Below, in pieces: positions 7,968-16,049 of a stretch of DNA of 52,604 nucleotides (its first letter is position 1; each line of letters starts with the position of its first letter). The notes beneath the pieces are model-generated. The model searched no databases, was not told where the DNA came from, and saw nothing but the letters and a program-made list of their open reading frames with translations. The stretch spans positions 1-52,604 of the forward strand of contig CAMAQF010000019.1 of NCBI GenBank assembly GCA_945860265.1, given 5' to 3'. The DNA is from Emticicia agri (GTDB lineage: Bacteria > Bacteroidota > Bacteroidia > Cytophagales > Spirosomataceae). The position numbers and the translations under genes are program-made.

Positions 7968-8003
7968 AAAATGGCAACCCAAAACCTTACGGGCTGCCAT
8001 TTT
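7968..8003. terminator. Bidirectional terminator between the ppx-like and IscA-like genes
   Basis: The arms AAATGGCAACCC (7969-7980) and GGGCTGCCATTT (7991-8002) pair almost perfectly around a 10-base loop, flanked by A and T runs on both strands, between two convergent genes. Confidence 0.8.
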
Positions 8004-8040
8004 AGTATAAATATCGTTAGAAACTTTTCAAGCTGTCATT

Positions 8041-8367
8041 TTATACCGAAAAACTTTCACCGCAACCACAGGTACGTGAAGCATTTGGATTTTTAAACTG
8101 AAAACCTTTGCCGTTTAAGCCATCAGAAAAGTCTAATTCTGTACCGATTAGATACAAAAGGCTCTTTTTATCAACAAAAACTTTAATACCTTTATCTTCA
8201 AAAATGTGGTCAGTTGGGCGTTGTTCGCCATCAAATTGCAAATCATACATCAAACCCGAACAGCCTCCTCCTTCAACTGCTACTCTTACACCGAGGTCTC
8301 CTTCTAAACCATCTTTTGCTCGGAGTTCTATGATTTTATTTTTTGCGATTTCTGTTACAGTTACCAT
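8041..8367 (-). CDS. HesB/IscA-type iron-sulfur carrier
   Basis: A-type carrier that delivers Fe-S clusters or iron to apo-proteins. The 108-residue length is normal, and the three cluster ligands are present: Cys36 in VEGGGCSGLMY, and Cys100 and Cys102 in TCGCGESF. It is not next to other isc or suf genes. The paralogue (IscA, ErpA or SufA) is not determined. Confidence 0.92.
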   Translation of the reverse strand: MVTVTEIAKNKIIELRAKDGLEGDLGVRVAVEGGGCSGLMYDLQFDGEQRPTDHIFEDKGIKVFVDKKSLLYLIGTELDFSDGLNGKGFQFKNPNASRTCGCGESFSV

Positions 8368-8991
8368 AATATTAGTGAATGAGTGAATTGGTGAATGAAA
8401 GAATGATTATTAAAAAATCTAATCTCATAAATCTTTCAAATCGTGCTATATTAGCTTTAATAATAAACGAAAACAAAGTCTTAAAAGTTTCATGGTAATT
8501 TCATTACCAACTCGAAAAGTTTTGGTAGAAATATTTGCACAAAAGAGTATTAGTAAAAATATCAAAAACGCTCAATCTTTACGAAGTAATCACAAAACTC
8601 TGATTTAATACTCTTTTCGTGAAATCATTTGCGTTCTAATCTAACAAAGGCCTTACTATCAAAGCGTTTGATTTAGATAATTTATTTAAACAATATTGCA
8701 GAATATTATGGCAAACGATTATCAATACTTTTTTTCAATACAGCGTACCATCATTTTATAGAATAAAACTGCGTGATGTTTGGAAAAATATGCGAATCAC
8801 TAACTTGGAAGAAGCCAAGTAGTTTGTAGGCAGAAAACTTACAGAGATGGTTGGAAAGTGTAAGTTAGTCAACAGTTTTCAGTCAGCAGCATACCAAAAA
8901 AAATAGTCGAAAAGCAAAAAAGAGCTAAATTTTCAAGATTTAGCTCTTTTTGTATATAAACTGTTGCCTATCGACTATTGTCGGTTGACTA
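8368..8991. other. Intergenic region upstream of the IscA-like gene and downstream of aspS
   Basis: There is no convincing coding frame in these 624 bases. The region holds a GAATGAGTGAAT word repeat (about 8374-8408), a perfect 12-base inverted repeat AAAAGAGTATTA (8541-8552) with TAATACTCTTTT (8606-8617), a small hairpin around CTTGG/CCAAG near 8805-8820, and the aspS terminator with its outer repeat arms. A structured RNA is possible but I recognise none. Confidence 0.5.
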
Positions 8992-8995
8992 TTAT
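8867..8995. repeat. Word-repeat quasi-palindrome around the aspS terminator
   Basis: The left arm contains AGTCAACAG and ATAGTCGA (8903-8910). The right arm contains TCGACTAT (8971-8978) and GTTGACTAT. The intrinsic terminator lies between the two arms. Confidence 0.45.
8917..8951. terminator. Intrinsic terminator after aspS
   Basis: AAAAAGAGCTAAAT (8917-8930) and ATTTAGCTCTTTTT (8938-8951) form a perfect 14-base stem with a 7-base loop and a T run on either strand, 40 bases past the aspS stop. Confidence 0.88.
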
Positions 8996-10740
8996 AAAAT
9001 AGTTTTAATCTTCAATTCTTCCATTTGTTTAACGTCTATTGTTGATGGCGAATCAATCATCATATCTCGCCCTGAATTGTTTTTCGGGAAAGCAATAAAG
9101 TCACGAATCGAATCAGCACCACCAAAGATTGAACACAGACGATCAAAGCCGAAAGCGATACCTGCGTGCGGCGGAGCTCCAAACTCAAAGGCATCCATCA
9201 AGAAACCGAATTGTTTTTTGGCTTCTTCTTCAGTAAATCCTAAAATCTCAAACATTTTTTGTTGTAAAGGTCTTTGGAAAATACGCACCGAACCGCCACC
9301 AACTTCTGTTCCGTTGATAACCATATCATAAGCATTCGCTCTTACTTCTCCTAAGTTTGTTTCAAGCAAAGGAATATCTTCTGGTTTCGGACTAGTAAAT
9401 GGGTGGTGCATGGCAAACCAGCGGTCTTCCTCTTCGCCATATTCTAATAATGGAAAATCTAACACCCATAGTGCTTTAAATTCTTGTGGATTTCTTAAAC
9501 CCAAACGAGTTCCCATTTCTAAACGAAGTTCGCTCATTTGTTTGCGAGCTTTGTTGACTTCACCCGAAACGAGTAAAATTAGGTCGCCTTTTTCAGCTCC
9601 GCAATGCTCTGCCCAAGCCTTTAAGTCTTCTTCTGAATAGAATTTATCAACCGAAGATTTCAAGGTACCATCGGCATTATAACGTACATAAATCAAGCCT
9701 TTTGCTCCGATTTGTGGGCGTTTCATCCATTCTGTTAGCTCTTCAATTTGCTTACGCGTATATTCTGCACACCCTTTCGCATTAATTGCAATAACCAATT
9801 CGGCCGAATCGAAAACTGGGAAATCTTTTCCTTTGGCAAGGTCAGTCAATTCTACAAATTCCATTCCAAAACGAATATCAGGTTTATCATTTCCGTACAA
9901 ACGCATCGCATCAGCATATGTCATGCGAGGCACTTCGGGCATATCAATATTTTTTACTGTCTTGAATAAATGACGGATAAGCCCTTCAAACATATTCAAA
10001 ATGTCTTCTTGCTCAACAAACGACATTTCGCAGTCAATTTGTGTAAACTCTGGCTGGCGATCAGCACGTAAATCCTCATCACGAAAACATTTCACGATTT
10101 GATAATATCGGTCGAAACCACCTACCATCAATAATTGCTTAAATGTTTGTGGCGATTGCGGCAAAGCATAAAACTCACCTGGATTCATACGGCTTGGTAC
10201 CACAAAATCTCTTGCACCTTCAGGAGTTGATTTTATCAAAACTGGTGTTTCCACTTCAATAAAAGCTTGTGCATCCATAAAAATACGTGTTTGTTGTGCC
10301 ACTTTATGACGCAACTGTAAATTTTGACGCACAACATTACGTCGTAAGTCAAGATAACGATATTTCATACGAATATCATCGCCACCATCGGTTTCATCTT
10401 GAATCAAAAACGGTGGCAATTTGGCTGGATTCAGTACTTCGAGCGAAGTTACTTTAATTTCAACATCGCCCGTTTCGATTTTATCATTTTTTGCAATTCG
10501 TTCAATTACCTCACCTTTAACTTGAATCACAAACTCACGGCTCAAAGTACGTGCTATTGCGATGGCGTTTGTATCAGTTGCATTTTCATTTAAAATCAAT
10601 TGTGTGATGCCATAACGGTCACGGAGGTCAATGTAAATAATACCGCCTTTATCACGAACAACTTGTACCCAACCGCTCAATGTAACGGTTTTGTTCACAT
10701 CAGAGATTCTTAGTTCTCCGCACGTATGAGTTCTTAACAT
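8992..10740 (-). CDS. aspS: Aspartyl-tRNA synthetase
   Basis: Charges tRNA-Asp (class IIb synthetase, 582 residues, the usual bacterial size). An N-terminal OB-fold anticodon-binding domain covers about residues 1-110 ([26 protein letters not shown]). The catalytic core follows, with motif 2 [18 protein letters not shown] and motif 3 [11 protein letters not shown]. The bacterial-type GAD insertion lies between them. The start [10 protein letters not shown] at 10740 matches the family N-terminus; a further ATG at 10761 would add seven unneeded residues. Transcribed alone, with a terminator behind it. Confidence 0.96.
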   Translation of the reverse strand: MLRTHTCGELRISDVNKTVTLSGWVQVVRDKGGIIYIDLRDRYGITQLILNENATDTNAIAIARTLSREFVIQVKGEVIERIAKNDKIETGDVEIKVTSLEVLNPAKLPPFLIQDETDGGDDIRMKYRYLDLRRNVVRQNLQLRHKVAQQTRIFMDAQAFIEVETPVLIKSTPEGARDFVVPSRMNPGEFYALPQSPQTFKQLLMVGGFDRYYQIVKCFRDEDLRADRQPEFTQIDCEMSFVEQEDILNMFEGLIRHLFKTVKNIDMPEVPRMTYADAMRLYGNDKPDIRFGMEFVELTDLAKGKDFPVFDSAELVIAINAKGCAEYTRKQIEELTEWMKRPQIGAKGLIYVRYNADGTLKSSVDKFYSEEDLKAWAEHCGAEKGDLILLVSGEVNKARKQMSELRLEMGTRLGLRNPQEFKALWVLDFPLLEYGEEEDRWFAMHHPFTSPKPEDIPLLETNLGEVRANAYDMVINGTEVGGGSVRIFQRPLQQKMFEILGFTEEEAKKQFGFLMDAFEFGAPPHAGIAFGFDRLCSIFGGADSIRDFIAFPKNNSGRDMMIDSPSTIDVKQMEELKIKTIL

Positions 10741-10808
10741 TTTATCAGTTTTCTTTATCAATTACTAAGCTTTATAATTGATCATAAATATTAAAGCCAA
10801 TTTTTCTG

Positions 10809-10816
10809 CAAAAGTA
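10809..10816 (-). promoter_or_regulatory. Candidate -7 promoter element of aspS
   Basis: On the minus strand TACTTTTG fits TAnnTTTG, 68 bases before the aspS ATG. No good -33 TTTG is seen at the expected distance. Confidence 0.35.
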
Positions 10817-10872
10817 AGGATTTTTACTTTAATAAAGGTTATTTGTAGCATAAATTGGAAACCAAAAAAGTT

Positions 10873-11027
10873 AATTGCCGTCAGTTTTAATTGACGGATG
10901 ACTGAGAGAAAAACAAAATCGGCTTTAGCCAAACAAAACATTAGTTTAAAGTTGGGCTAAAGCCAATTTAGAACTTTCTTCTTTTTATCCGTCAGCTAAA
11001 GCAGACGGGGTCGCCAAGACGGCAATT
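10873..11027. repeat. REP-like cluster of nested palindromes
   Basis: An outer inverted pair AATTGCCGTC (10873-10882) and GACGGCAATT (11018-11027) encloses three further palindromes: a CCGTCA/TGACGG hairpin (10878-10897), the pair GGCTTTAGCC (10921-10930) with GGCTAAAGCC (10955-10964), and a CCGTC/GACGG hairpin (10989-11008). Together they could fold into a cloverleaf-like structure. It occupies most of the 306-base gap between the HNH gene and aspS. Confidence 0.65.
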
Positions 11028-11046
11028 GAAATAATTTCAAGGAGTT

Positions 11047-11606
11047 TTACATTTCTCCAATATTCAAAATAAGTTTATAAGGTTTTGGAAACGAAGTTGT
11101 TAAAAGTTCAATTTTAAAAGGCAACTCTAAATCTTTCAACTCTTCAATATTTTTATCAATTAATTGATTTTCAAGGAAGTAATTAAAAGTCAATTTTAAA
11201 TATCTTCTGATTATCATTAAGGGTAAAAATTCTCCTCGAAAATTCATCCATTCTATCAAATCCTTCTTACCTTTTGAACTATTACATAATTTACAAGCTA
11301 ATATCAAATTTTCGGCATCGTCTTTTCCTCCAAGTTTTTGTGGAAAAATATGGTCAAGAGCTAATTTATCTGACGAACCACAGTAATTACAGATTTTCCC
11401 TGTCTGAATTTTTATTTTTTCAACATCAAAAATCGTTCGCATATTCATTGTACCATCTTTCAAGCCTTTGAATAGTTTAGCTCTAATCATGTAATTTATC
11501 ATTCCATACTTTTCGTGTTTTTTTCAATTGCCATGTGAGCCATTGCTAAATTAGCATAAGACCAATAAATCAATTCACGAACAATTTCTATTTTTTGTTT
11601 TGCCAT
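11047..11606 (-). pseudogene. HNH endonuclease gene with an N-terminal frameshift
   Basis: The long frame (11502-11047) encodes a zinc-type HNH domain: two Cys in CNYCGSS, LDHIFPQKLGG (the catalytic His in DH), DAENLILACKLCNSSKGKKD. Upstream, a second frame starting at ATG 11606 encodes about 35 residues (MAKQKIEIVRELIYWSYANL...) and ends with a TGA overlapping the ATG at 11502. Adding one A to the AAAA run at about 11510-11513 joins the two frames through KYGMINYMIRAK without a gap. The gene is therefore probably one HNH protein of about 185 residues broken by a one-base deletion. A real coupled two-gene arrangement or a sequencing error is possible. Confidence 0.7.
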
Positions 11607-11615
11607 TATTTTTTA

Positions 11616-12827
11616 TCATTTAAAAGCCGAAATCCCAGTAATTGCATGACCCATAATCAATAGATGAATATCGTGTGTACCTTCGTAGGTTACAACTGAT
11701 TCAAGATTCATTTGATGACGCATGATTGAATATTCGCCAGTAATGCCCATTCCACCATGAATTTGGCGTGCTTCACGAGCAATTTCTAAGGCCATCGCCA
11801 CATTATTTCTTTTTGCAAGCGAGATTTGTGCAGTTGTTGCTTTTCCTGCATTTTTCAGATTACCGAGTCGCCAACAAACTAACTGTGCTTTAGTGATTTC
11901 GGTAAGCATTTCGGCCAATTTCTTTTGTATTAACTGAAATGAAGCAATTGGTTTATCGAACTGAATACGCTCCATTGCATATCTTCTTGCCGACTCGTAG
12001 CAGTCCATTGCAGCACCCAAAGCCCCCCAGGCAATGCCATAACGAGCATTATCAAGGCACGACATCGGTGCTTTTAAGCCATCGGCTTCGGGTAGAATAT
12101 TTGATTTTGGTACTCGTACATTATCAAAAACTAATTCACCCGTAATGCTTGCACGCAACGACCATTTTCCATGAATTTCTGGCGTTGAAAAACCTTCCAT
12201 TCCTCGTTCAACGATGATTCCTTTAATGCGTCCTTGCTCATTTTTTGCCCAAACAACCGCCACATCTGCTTTTGGTGAATTTGAAATCCACATTTTTGAG
12301 CCGTTCAGAATTACATCATCGCCGTCCTCTTTGAAATTTGTAGTCATTCCGCTTGGGTTTGACCCAAAATCTGGTTCGGTAAGTCCAAAACAACCTAAAT
12401 ATTCGCCATTACCGAGTTTTGGCAAAAACTTCATTTTTTGTTCTTCACTACCATATTTATAGATTGGAAACATAACTAATGAGCCTTGGACAGAAGCCGT
12501 CGAACGCATTCCCGAATCTCCTCTTTCAATTTCCTGCATCATCAAACCATACGAAATATAATCGAGGCTTTGTCCACCATATTCAAGCGGAATCGTAGGC
12601 CCGAATACACCCAAATCTCCCATTTTTTTTACAATAAACTCAGGAAATTCACAACGTTGAGCAGCATCCTCAATGATTGGTGAAATTTCTTTTTTCACAA
12701 AATCACGGACTGCCGACCGAATCATGAGTTGTTCATCGGTAAATAAATCATCTAATTGGTAAAAATCGGGTGATTCAAATTGGTCTTTTTTGCTCGAATG
12801 CTTGAAGGTTTGATGAGAAGGAGTCAT
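11616..12827 (-). CDS. gcdH: Acyl-CoA dehydrogenase, probably glutaryl-CoA dehydrogenase
   Basis: FAD enzyme that oxidises and decarboxylates glutaryl-CoA to crotonyl-CoA in lysine/tryptophan breakdown. The 403-residue protein has the acyl-CoA dehydrogenase core with GCFGLTEPDFGSNPSGM and QIHGGMGITGEYSIMRH. The catalytic base is Glu382 in YEGTHDIH, and Arg108 in MRSTASVQGSLVM matches the arginine that contacts the gamma-carboxylate in glutaryl-CoA dehydrogenases. Both features favour this substrate over a simple fatty acyl-CoA. It is not next to other lysine catabolism genes, and is followed after 10 bases by the broken HNH gene. Confidence 0.87.
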   Translation of the reverse strand: MTPSHQTFKHSSKKDQFESPDFYQLDDLFTDEQLMIRSAVRDFVKKEISPIIEDAAQRCEFPEFIVKKMGDLGVFGPTIPLEYGGQSLDYISYGLMMQEIERGDSGMRSTASVQGSLVMFPIYKYGSEEQKMKFLPKLGNGEYLGCFGLTEPDFGSNPSGMTTNFKEDGDDVILNGSKMWISNSPKADVAVVWAKNEQGRIKGIIVERGMEGFSTPEIHGKWSLRASITGELVFDNVRVPKSNILPEADGLKAPMSCLDNARYGIAWGALGAAMDCYESARRYAMERIQFDKPIASFQLIQKKLAEMLTEITKAQLVCWRLGNLKNAGKATTAQISLAKRNNVAMALEIAREARQIHGGMGITGEYSIMRHQMNLESVVTYEGTHDIHLLIMGHAITGISAFK

Positions 12828-12911
12828 TTTCTATAAAAATGGATATAAATATTATTTTGCAAAACAGCGACTTATCGCTTTACAAAAATATGATTTTGAT
12901 TATGAAATAAA

Positions 12912-12938
12912 AAAGGGACTTCGTAAAAAAGTCCCTTT
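12912..12938 (-). terminator. Intrinsic terminator after the second Uma2 gene
   Basis: AAAGGGACTT (12912-12921) and AAGTCCCTTT (12929-12938) form a 10-base stem with T-rich continuation on the minus strand, 28 bases past the stop of the Uma2 gene. Confidence 0.85.
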
Positions 12939-12965
12939 AATTGATGAACAAATTTAAAATTCGTT

Positions 12966-13502
12966 CTATTTTGCTGTAATATCGCTTACCTTCACTTCAA
13001 GTCCTTCAAGTAATTTTGACTTTACGATTTCGTTATCTGTTCCTTTCGAGAAAATTTTATAACCATCATTTTCCAATGAAAAAACCTCAATCGTATCATA
13101 TTCTGGGAAAACAATCCAATATTCCTTCACTCCGTATTTTTGATAAATTTCCTTTTTATCAACAGTATCAATGTAAAATGAGCCTTTTGAAACTACCTCA
13201 ACCAATAAATCTGGAACTCCACGTATCCAATCTTTTATAATTCCTTTATTTTCATCAGAAATAAAAATCAAATCAGGTTGAACTCGGTTTACTCCATCTT
13301 CAAAAATGACATCAAGAGGTGAAATTAGGATTTTACCCAGTTTGTTTTTACGGGTATGCTCAATAAATACACCACAAAGTTCCAATACTATAATTTGATG
13401 TCGAGAAATAGGGCTTGGTGACATAATTTCTTTTCCATTTATAATTTGAGTTAAATCCCAATCTTGCAGATTTTCAGTCTCTAGAATTGCTAATAGCTCC
13501 AT
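12966..13502 (-). CDS. Uma2 family endonuclease-like protein
   Basis: An intact 178-residue DUF820/Uma2 protein with a PD-(D/E)XK-like core: the early NGKEIMSPSPISRHQ segment, an acidic ISPLDVIFEDGVNRVQPDLIFIS strand pair, and DLLVEVVSKGS followed by KEIYQKYGVKEYWIVFPEY. It is only distantly similar to the interrupted Uma2 gene at 4886-5506, so this is not a local duplication. Uma2 genes are numerous in some cyanobacteria and Bacteroidota. Their biological role is unclear. Confidence 0.85.
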   Translation of the reverse strand: MELLAILETENLQDWDLTQIINGKEIMSPSPISRHQIIVLELCGVFIEHTRKNKLGKILISPLDVIFEDGVNRVQPDLIFISDENKGIIKDWIRGVPDLLVEVVSKGSFYIDTVDKKEIYQKYGVKEYWIVFPEYDTIEVFSLENDGYKIFSKGTDNEIVKSKLLEGLEVKVSDITAK

Positions 13503-13534
13503 AATATTCTGATTTTAAATCAAATATAAGAAAT

Positions 13535-14755
13535 TTACAAATCAATCATCACTTGATTTTTTAAAATATCCTCCATTGTTTCACGTTGACGGATAAGATG
13601 TGTTTGTCCGTTATAAATCAAAACTTCGGCTGGGCGAAAACGTGAATTGTAATTTGAGGCCATAGAGAAACCATAAGCTCCCGCATTTTTTATGACCATT
13701 ATATCGCCTTCTTTGGTTTTTGGAAGAAGTCGGTCTTTGCCAAAAGTATCAGTTTCGCAGATATAGCCCACAATATCATACATTTCTTTTTCTTCACCAT
13801 CAAGATTATAGCCATTAATGATTTCATGGTAAGCATCGTACATCATTGGGCGAATTAGGTGATTTAAACCTGAATCTATACCAATAAAATTACGTTCCGG
13901 ACTATACTTCACAACATTTGCACGAGCCAACAAATATCCACTTTCGCTAACCAAAAACTTACCTGGTTCGAACCAAAGTTCTACGTCACGACCAAATTTT
14001 TGACAGAAATCATTAAAAACCTTCACTACTTCTTTCCCCAATTTCTCCATATCAGTTACATGGTCGTCTTCCTTGTAAGCTACTTTGAAACCCGAACCTA
14101 AATCTATGAACTGAATATTTGGAAAATACTTAAATGTTAGGTCAAAAAGCTTTTCGGCGGCTTCAATAATTACATTGGCATTTTTAAAATCTGAACCGGT
14201 ATGTTGGTGCAAACCCACTACATTCAGGTCATATTTCTTAACAATAGCGTTGATTTCTTCGGCTTGCTCAATCGAAATGCCAAATTTTGAATCTTTATGT
14301 CCTGTCGAAATCTTGAGCGTTCCGCCCGCCATAATGTGCGGATTGATTCGCAAGCAAATCGGGAAACGATTACCGTAGGATTGACCAAATTTTTCGAGTA
14401 GTGGTAGAGAATCAAGATTCATCCGTAAACCCATTTCAACGGCTTCTTGCACTTCCGAAAACGATACGCCACTGGGTGTATATTGAATTTGATTTGGTGC
14501 ATAACCTGCCAAAATTGCCAAATGAGCTTCTTGCATTGAAACTACGTCAATATCAACGCCATTTTTTCGCATCAATTTCATGATACTAACGTTGGTCAAT
14601 GCCTTACAAGCATATTTTATTTTAAGATTTGTTCCTGAAAATGCAGTACGCATTTTAGCAATTTGTTCTTCGATTTTATGCCCATCATAGACATACACTG
14701 GTGTTCCGAATTGCTCGGCTAAGGCTTCAACGCCAATATTTTGTATAGAAAACAT
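13535..14755 (-). CDS. lysA: Diaminopimelate decarboxylase
   Basis: Last step of lysine synthesis: meso-diaminopimelate to lysine plus CO2. The 406-residue fold-type III PLP enzyme has the Schiff-base lysine Lys51 in KYACKAL, the HQHTGSDF phosphate-site region, LGSGF, EPGKFLV, and the second-subunit catalytic motif CETDTFGKDR followed by NAGAYGFSMASNYN. Start and length are normal. No other lysine genes are nearby. Confidence 0.94.
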   Translation of the reverse strand: MFSIQNIGVEALAEQFGTPVYVYDGHKIEEQIAKMRTAFSGTNLKIKYACKALTNVSIMKLMRKNGVDIDVVSMQEAHLAILAGYAPNQIQYTPSGVSFSEVQEAVEMGLRMNLDSLPLLEKFGQSYGNRFPICLRINPHIMAGGTLKISTGHKDSKFGISIEQAEEINAIVKKYDLNVVGLHQHTGSDFKNANVIIEAAEKLFDLTFKYFPNIQFIDLGSGFKVAYKEDDHVTDMEKLGKEVVKVFNDFCQKFGRDVELWFEPGKFLVSESGYLLARANVVKYSPERNFIGIDSGLNHLIRPMMYDAYHEIINGYNLDGEEKEMYDIVGYICETDTFGKDRLLPKTKEGDIMVIKNAGAYGFSMASNYNSRFRPAEVLIYNGQTHLIRQRETMEDILKNQVMIDL

Positions 14756-14773
14756 CTCATTAAGGGCTATTCA

Positions 14774-14860
14774 GCGGTCGGCTTTCGGCAGTCGGCTCTG
14801 AATAACTATAATTAGTCAGGATTAAAAAACTCGAAAGCCGACCACCGAAAGCCGACTGTC
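14774..14860. repeat. Word-repeat palindrome GTCGGCTTTCGG
   Basis: The left arm (from 14774) carries GGTCGGCTTTCGGCAGTCGGC. The right arm (14831-14860) carries two copies of the reverse-complement word CCGAAAGCCGAC. Together they form a long imperfect stem between lysA and the DUF3127 gene and may end transcription of the latter. Confidence 0.65.
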
Positions 14861-14863
14861 CAA

Positions 14864-15250
14864 TTAAAATGGCAAATCGTCTTTGTCTCCTTCAGCAGAA
14901 ACCGCAAATTCTGGAGAAACTGCACTTGGTTGTGATGGGGTAGAAGCTCTAAAAGGTGCTGGAGCTTGTGCATCGCTAGATTCTGAACCAGCCAATTCGA
15001 TTTTCCATGCTTTAAGGTCAGTAAACCAACGACCATTATATTCACGGCTTTCAGCATCGAACGATACTAAAAGTTCGTTTCCGATTGTCAAAAATGTTTC
15101 ATTAAATTTATCTCCCCAAACTGTAAGACATACTTTTTTTGGGTATTGTCCGTCTGTTTCTATTACAAAATCTTGTTTTTTCCAAGTGCCATTTTTGCCT
15201 TCGCCTGTTTGCACGGCCAATACGTGCATAAGTTTTCCTTTGATGTCCAT
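14864..15250 (-). CDS. DUF3127 OB-fold-like protein with an SSB-like tail
   Basis: A 128-residue protein. Residues 1-80 have the DUF3127 pattern (KKQDFVIETDGQYPKKVCLTVWGD, SFDAESREYNGRWFTDLKAWKIE), an OB-like fold common in Bacteroidota. Residues about 85-120 are a low-complexity Ala/Ser/Pro linker, and the chain ends in the acidic-hydrophobic tip DKDDLPF, very like the C-terminal tip of single-strand DNA-binding proteins. A role in binding single-stranded DNA and recruiting repair or replication partners is an inference. ATG at 15250 is preferred over 15277 because the family starts with MDIKGK. Confidence 0.8.
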   Translation of the reverse strand: MDIKGKLMHVLAVQTGEGKNGTWKKQDFVIETDGQYPKKVCLTVWGDKFNETFLTIGNELLVSFDAESREYNGRWFTDLKAWKIELAGSESSDAQAPAPFRASTPSQPSAVSPEFAVSAEGDKDDLPF

Positions 15251-15427
15251 AGTAAGATTTGATAAATGTTTAAACAAAAGTACGGTTAATCTTTGAAAAG
15301 GGAAAATAAAGAATGAAGGATAGCAGATAAGTAGCCTACTTTCAAGATTATACTAATAGATTTAATAAAAACTAATCAAAAACAAAGCAAATTAATCGAA
15401 TTATAAGGTTTCCTTCATTCAAAATCT

Positions 15428-15435
15428 TATCTTTG
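15428..15435 (+). promoter_or_regulatory. Candidate -7 promoter element of the redoxin gene
   Basis: TATCTTTG fits TAnnTTTG and lies 32 bases before the ATG at 15468. No convincing -33 element is seen. Confidence 0.4.
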
Positions 15436-15467
15436 GGTAATAATAAGAGTTTAAAAAATGAGATACT

Positions 15468-16046
15468 ATGAAGACCCTATATCATTTTACAAATTTGAGA
15501 AGAACGCTTTTTTCAGTAATTTTAATACTCCAATTTTTTACTTTCTATTATTCCACTGCCCAGAAACTTTATTCCGACAAAGGTCAGGTTTTTGACTTTA
15601 AAAGTTTGAAAAAAAATAAGGCTTCAATCATTGTGTTCTTCGACCCCGAGTGTCCTATTTGTCAAAAATATACAAAAAATATAATAGAAATGGACAAAAA
15701 GTATAGTAAAGAAGGAATAGAAATATATATAATTTATCCTTTCAAAATACTAGAAGCGAAATCATTATCAGAGTTTAGAGACGAATTTAAATTTGATTTA
15801 CCAATCATTTATGACCCCAAAAGGAAGCTCCTCAAAAAGCTAAAAGCTAATTATTCACCCGAAGTATTTTTGCTGGATAATAAGCGAAAAACGCTTTATC
15901 ATGGAGCAATTGATAATTGGTTTTATGGTCTGGGAAGAAACCGTGCGGTACCAACAGAATTTTACCTTTTAGATGCCATAAACGCTTTCAAAAATAATCA
16001 AACTGTTAAGGTTAAATATGTAGAACCCGTTGGTTGCATGCTTTAA
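15468..16046 (+). CDS. TlpA-like thioredoxin-fold (redoxin) protein
   Basis: A 192-residue exported protein. A hydrophobic signal segment (about 13-31) is followed by a redoxin domain with the redox pair Cys62 and Cys65 in FFDPECPICQKY. The C-terminal part (AIDNWFYGLGRNR...PTEFYLLDAINAF, ending EPVGCML) resembles the segment that, in some large fused proteins, links an N-terminal redoxin to a cytochrome-like and copper-monooxygenase-like part. The gene ends three bases from the stop of a convergent gene that encodes just such a part. Confidence 0.8.
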   Translation: MKTLYHFTNLRRTLFSVILILQFFTFYYSTAQKLYSDKGQVFDFKSLKKNKASIIVFFDPECPICQKYTKNIIEMDKKYSKEGIEIYIIYPFKILEAKSLSEFRDEFKFDLPIIYDPKRKLLKKLKANYSPEVFLLDNKRKTLYHGAIDNWFYGLGRNRAVPTEFYLLDAINAFKNNQTVKVKYVEPVGCML

Positions 16047-16049
16047 ACA

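Noticed and set aside
12966..13502. Uma2 gene as a duplicate of the one at 4886-5506
   Set aside because: The two proteins differ along their length and share only fold-level motifs.
13960..13990. GGTTCGAACC as a tRNA T-loop
   Set aside because: It is inside lysA and no acceptor, D or anticodon arms can be formed around it.
14883..15296. Open frame of 137 codons on the plus strand
   Set aside because: It is antisense to the DUF3127 gene and reads as low-complexity sequence made by the complementary linker codons.
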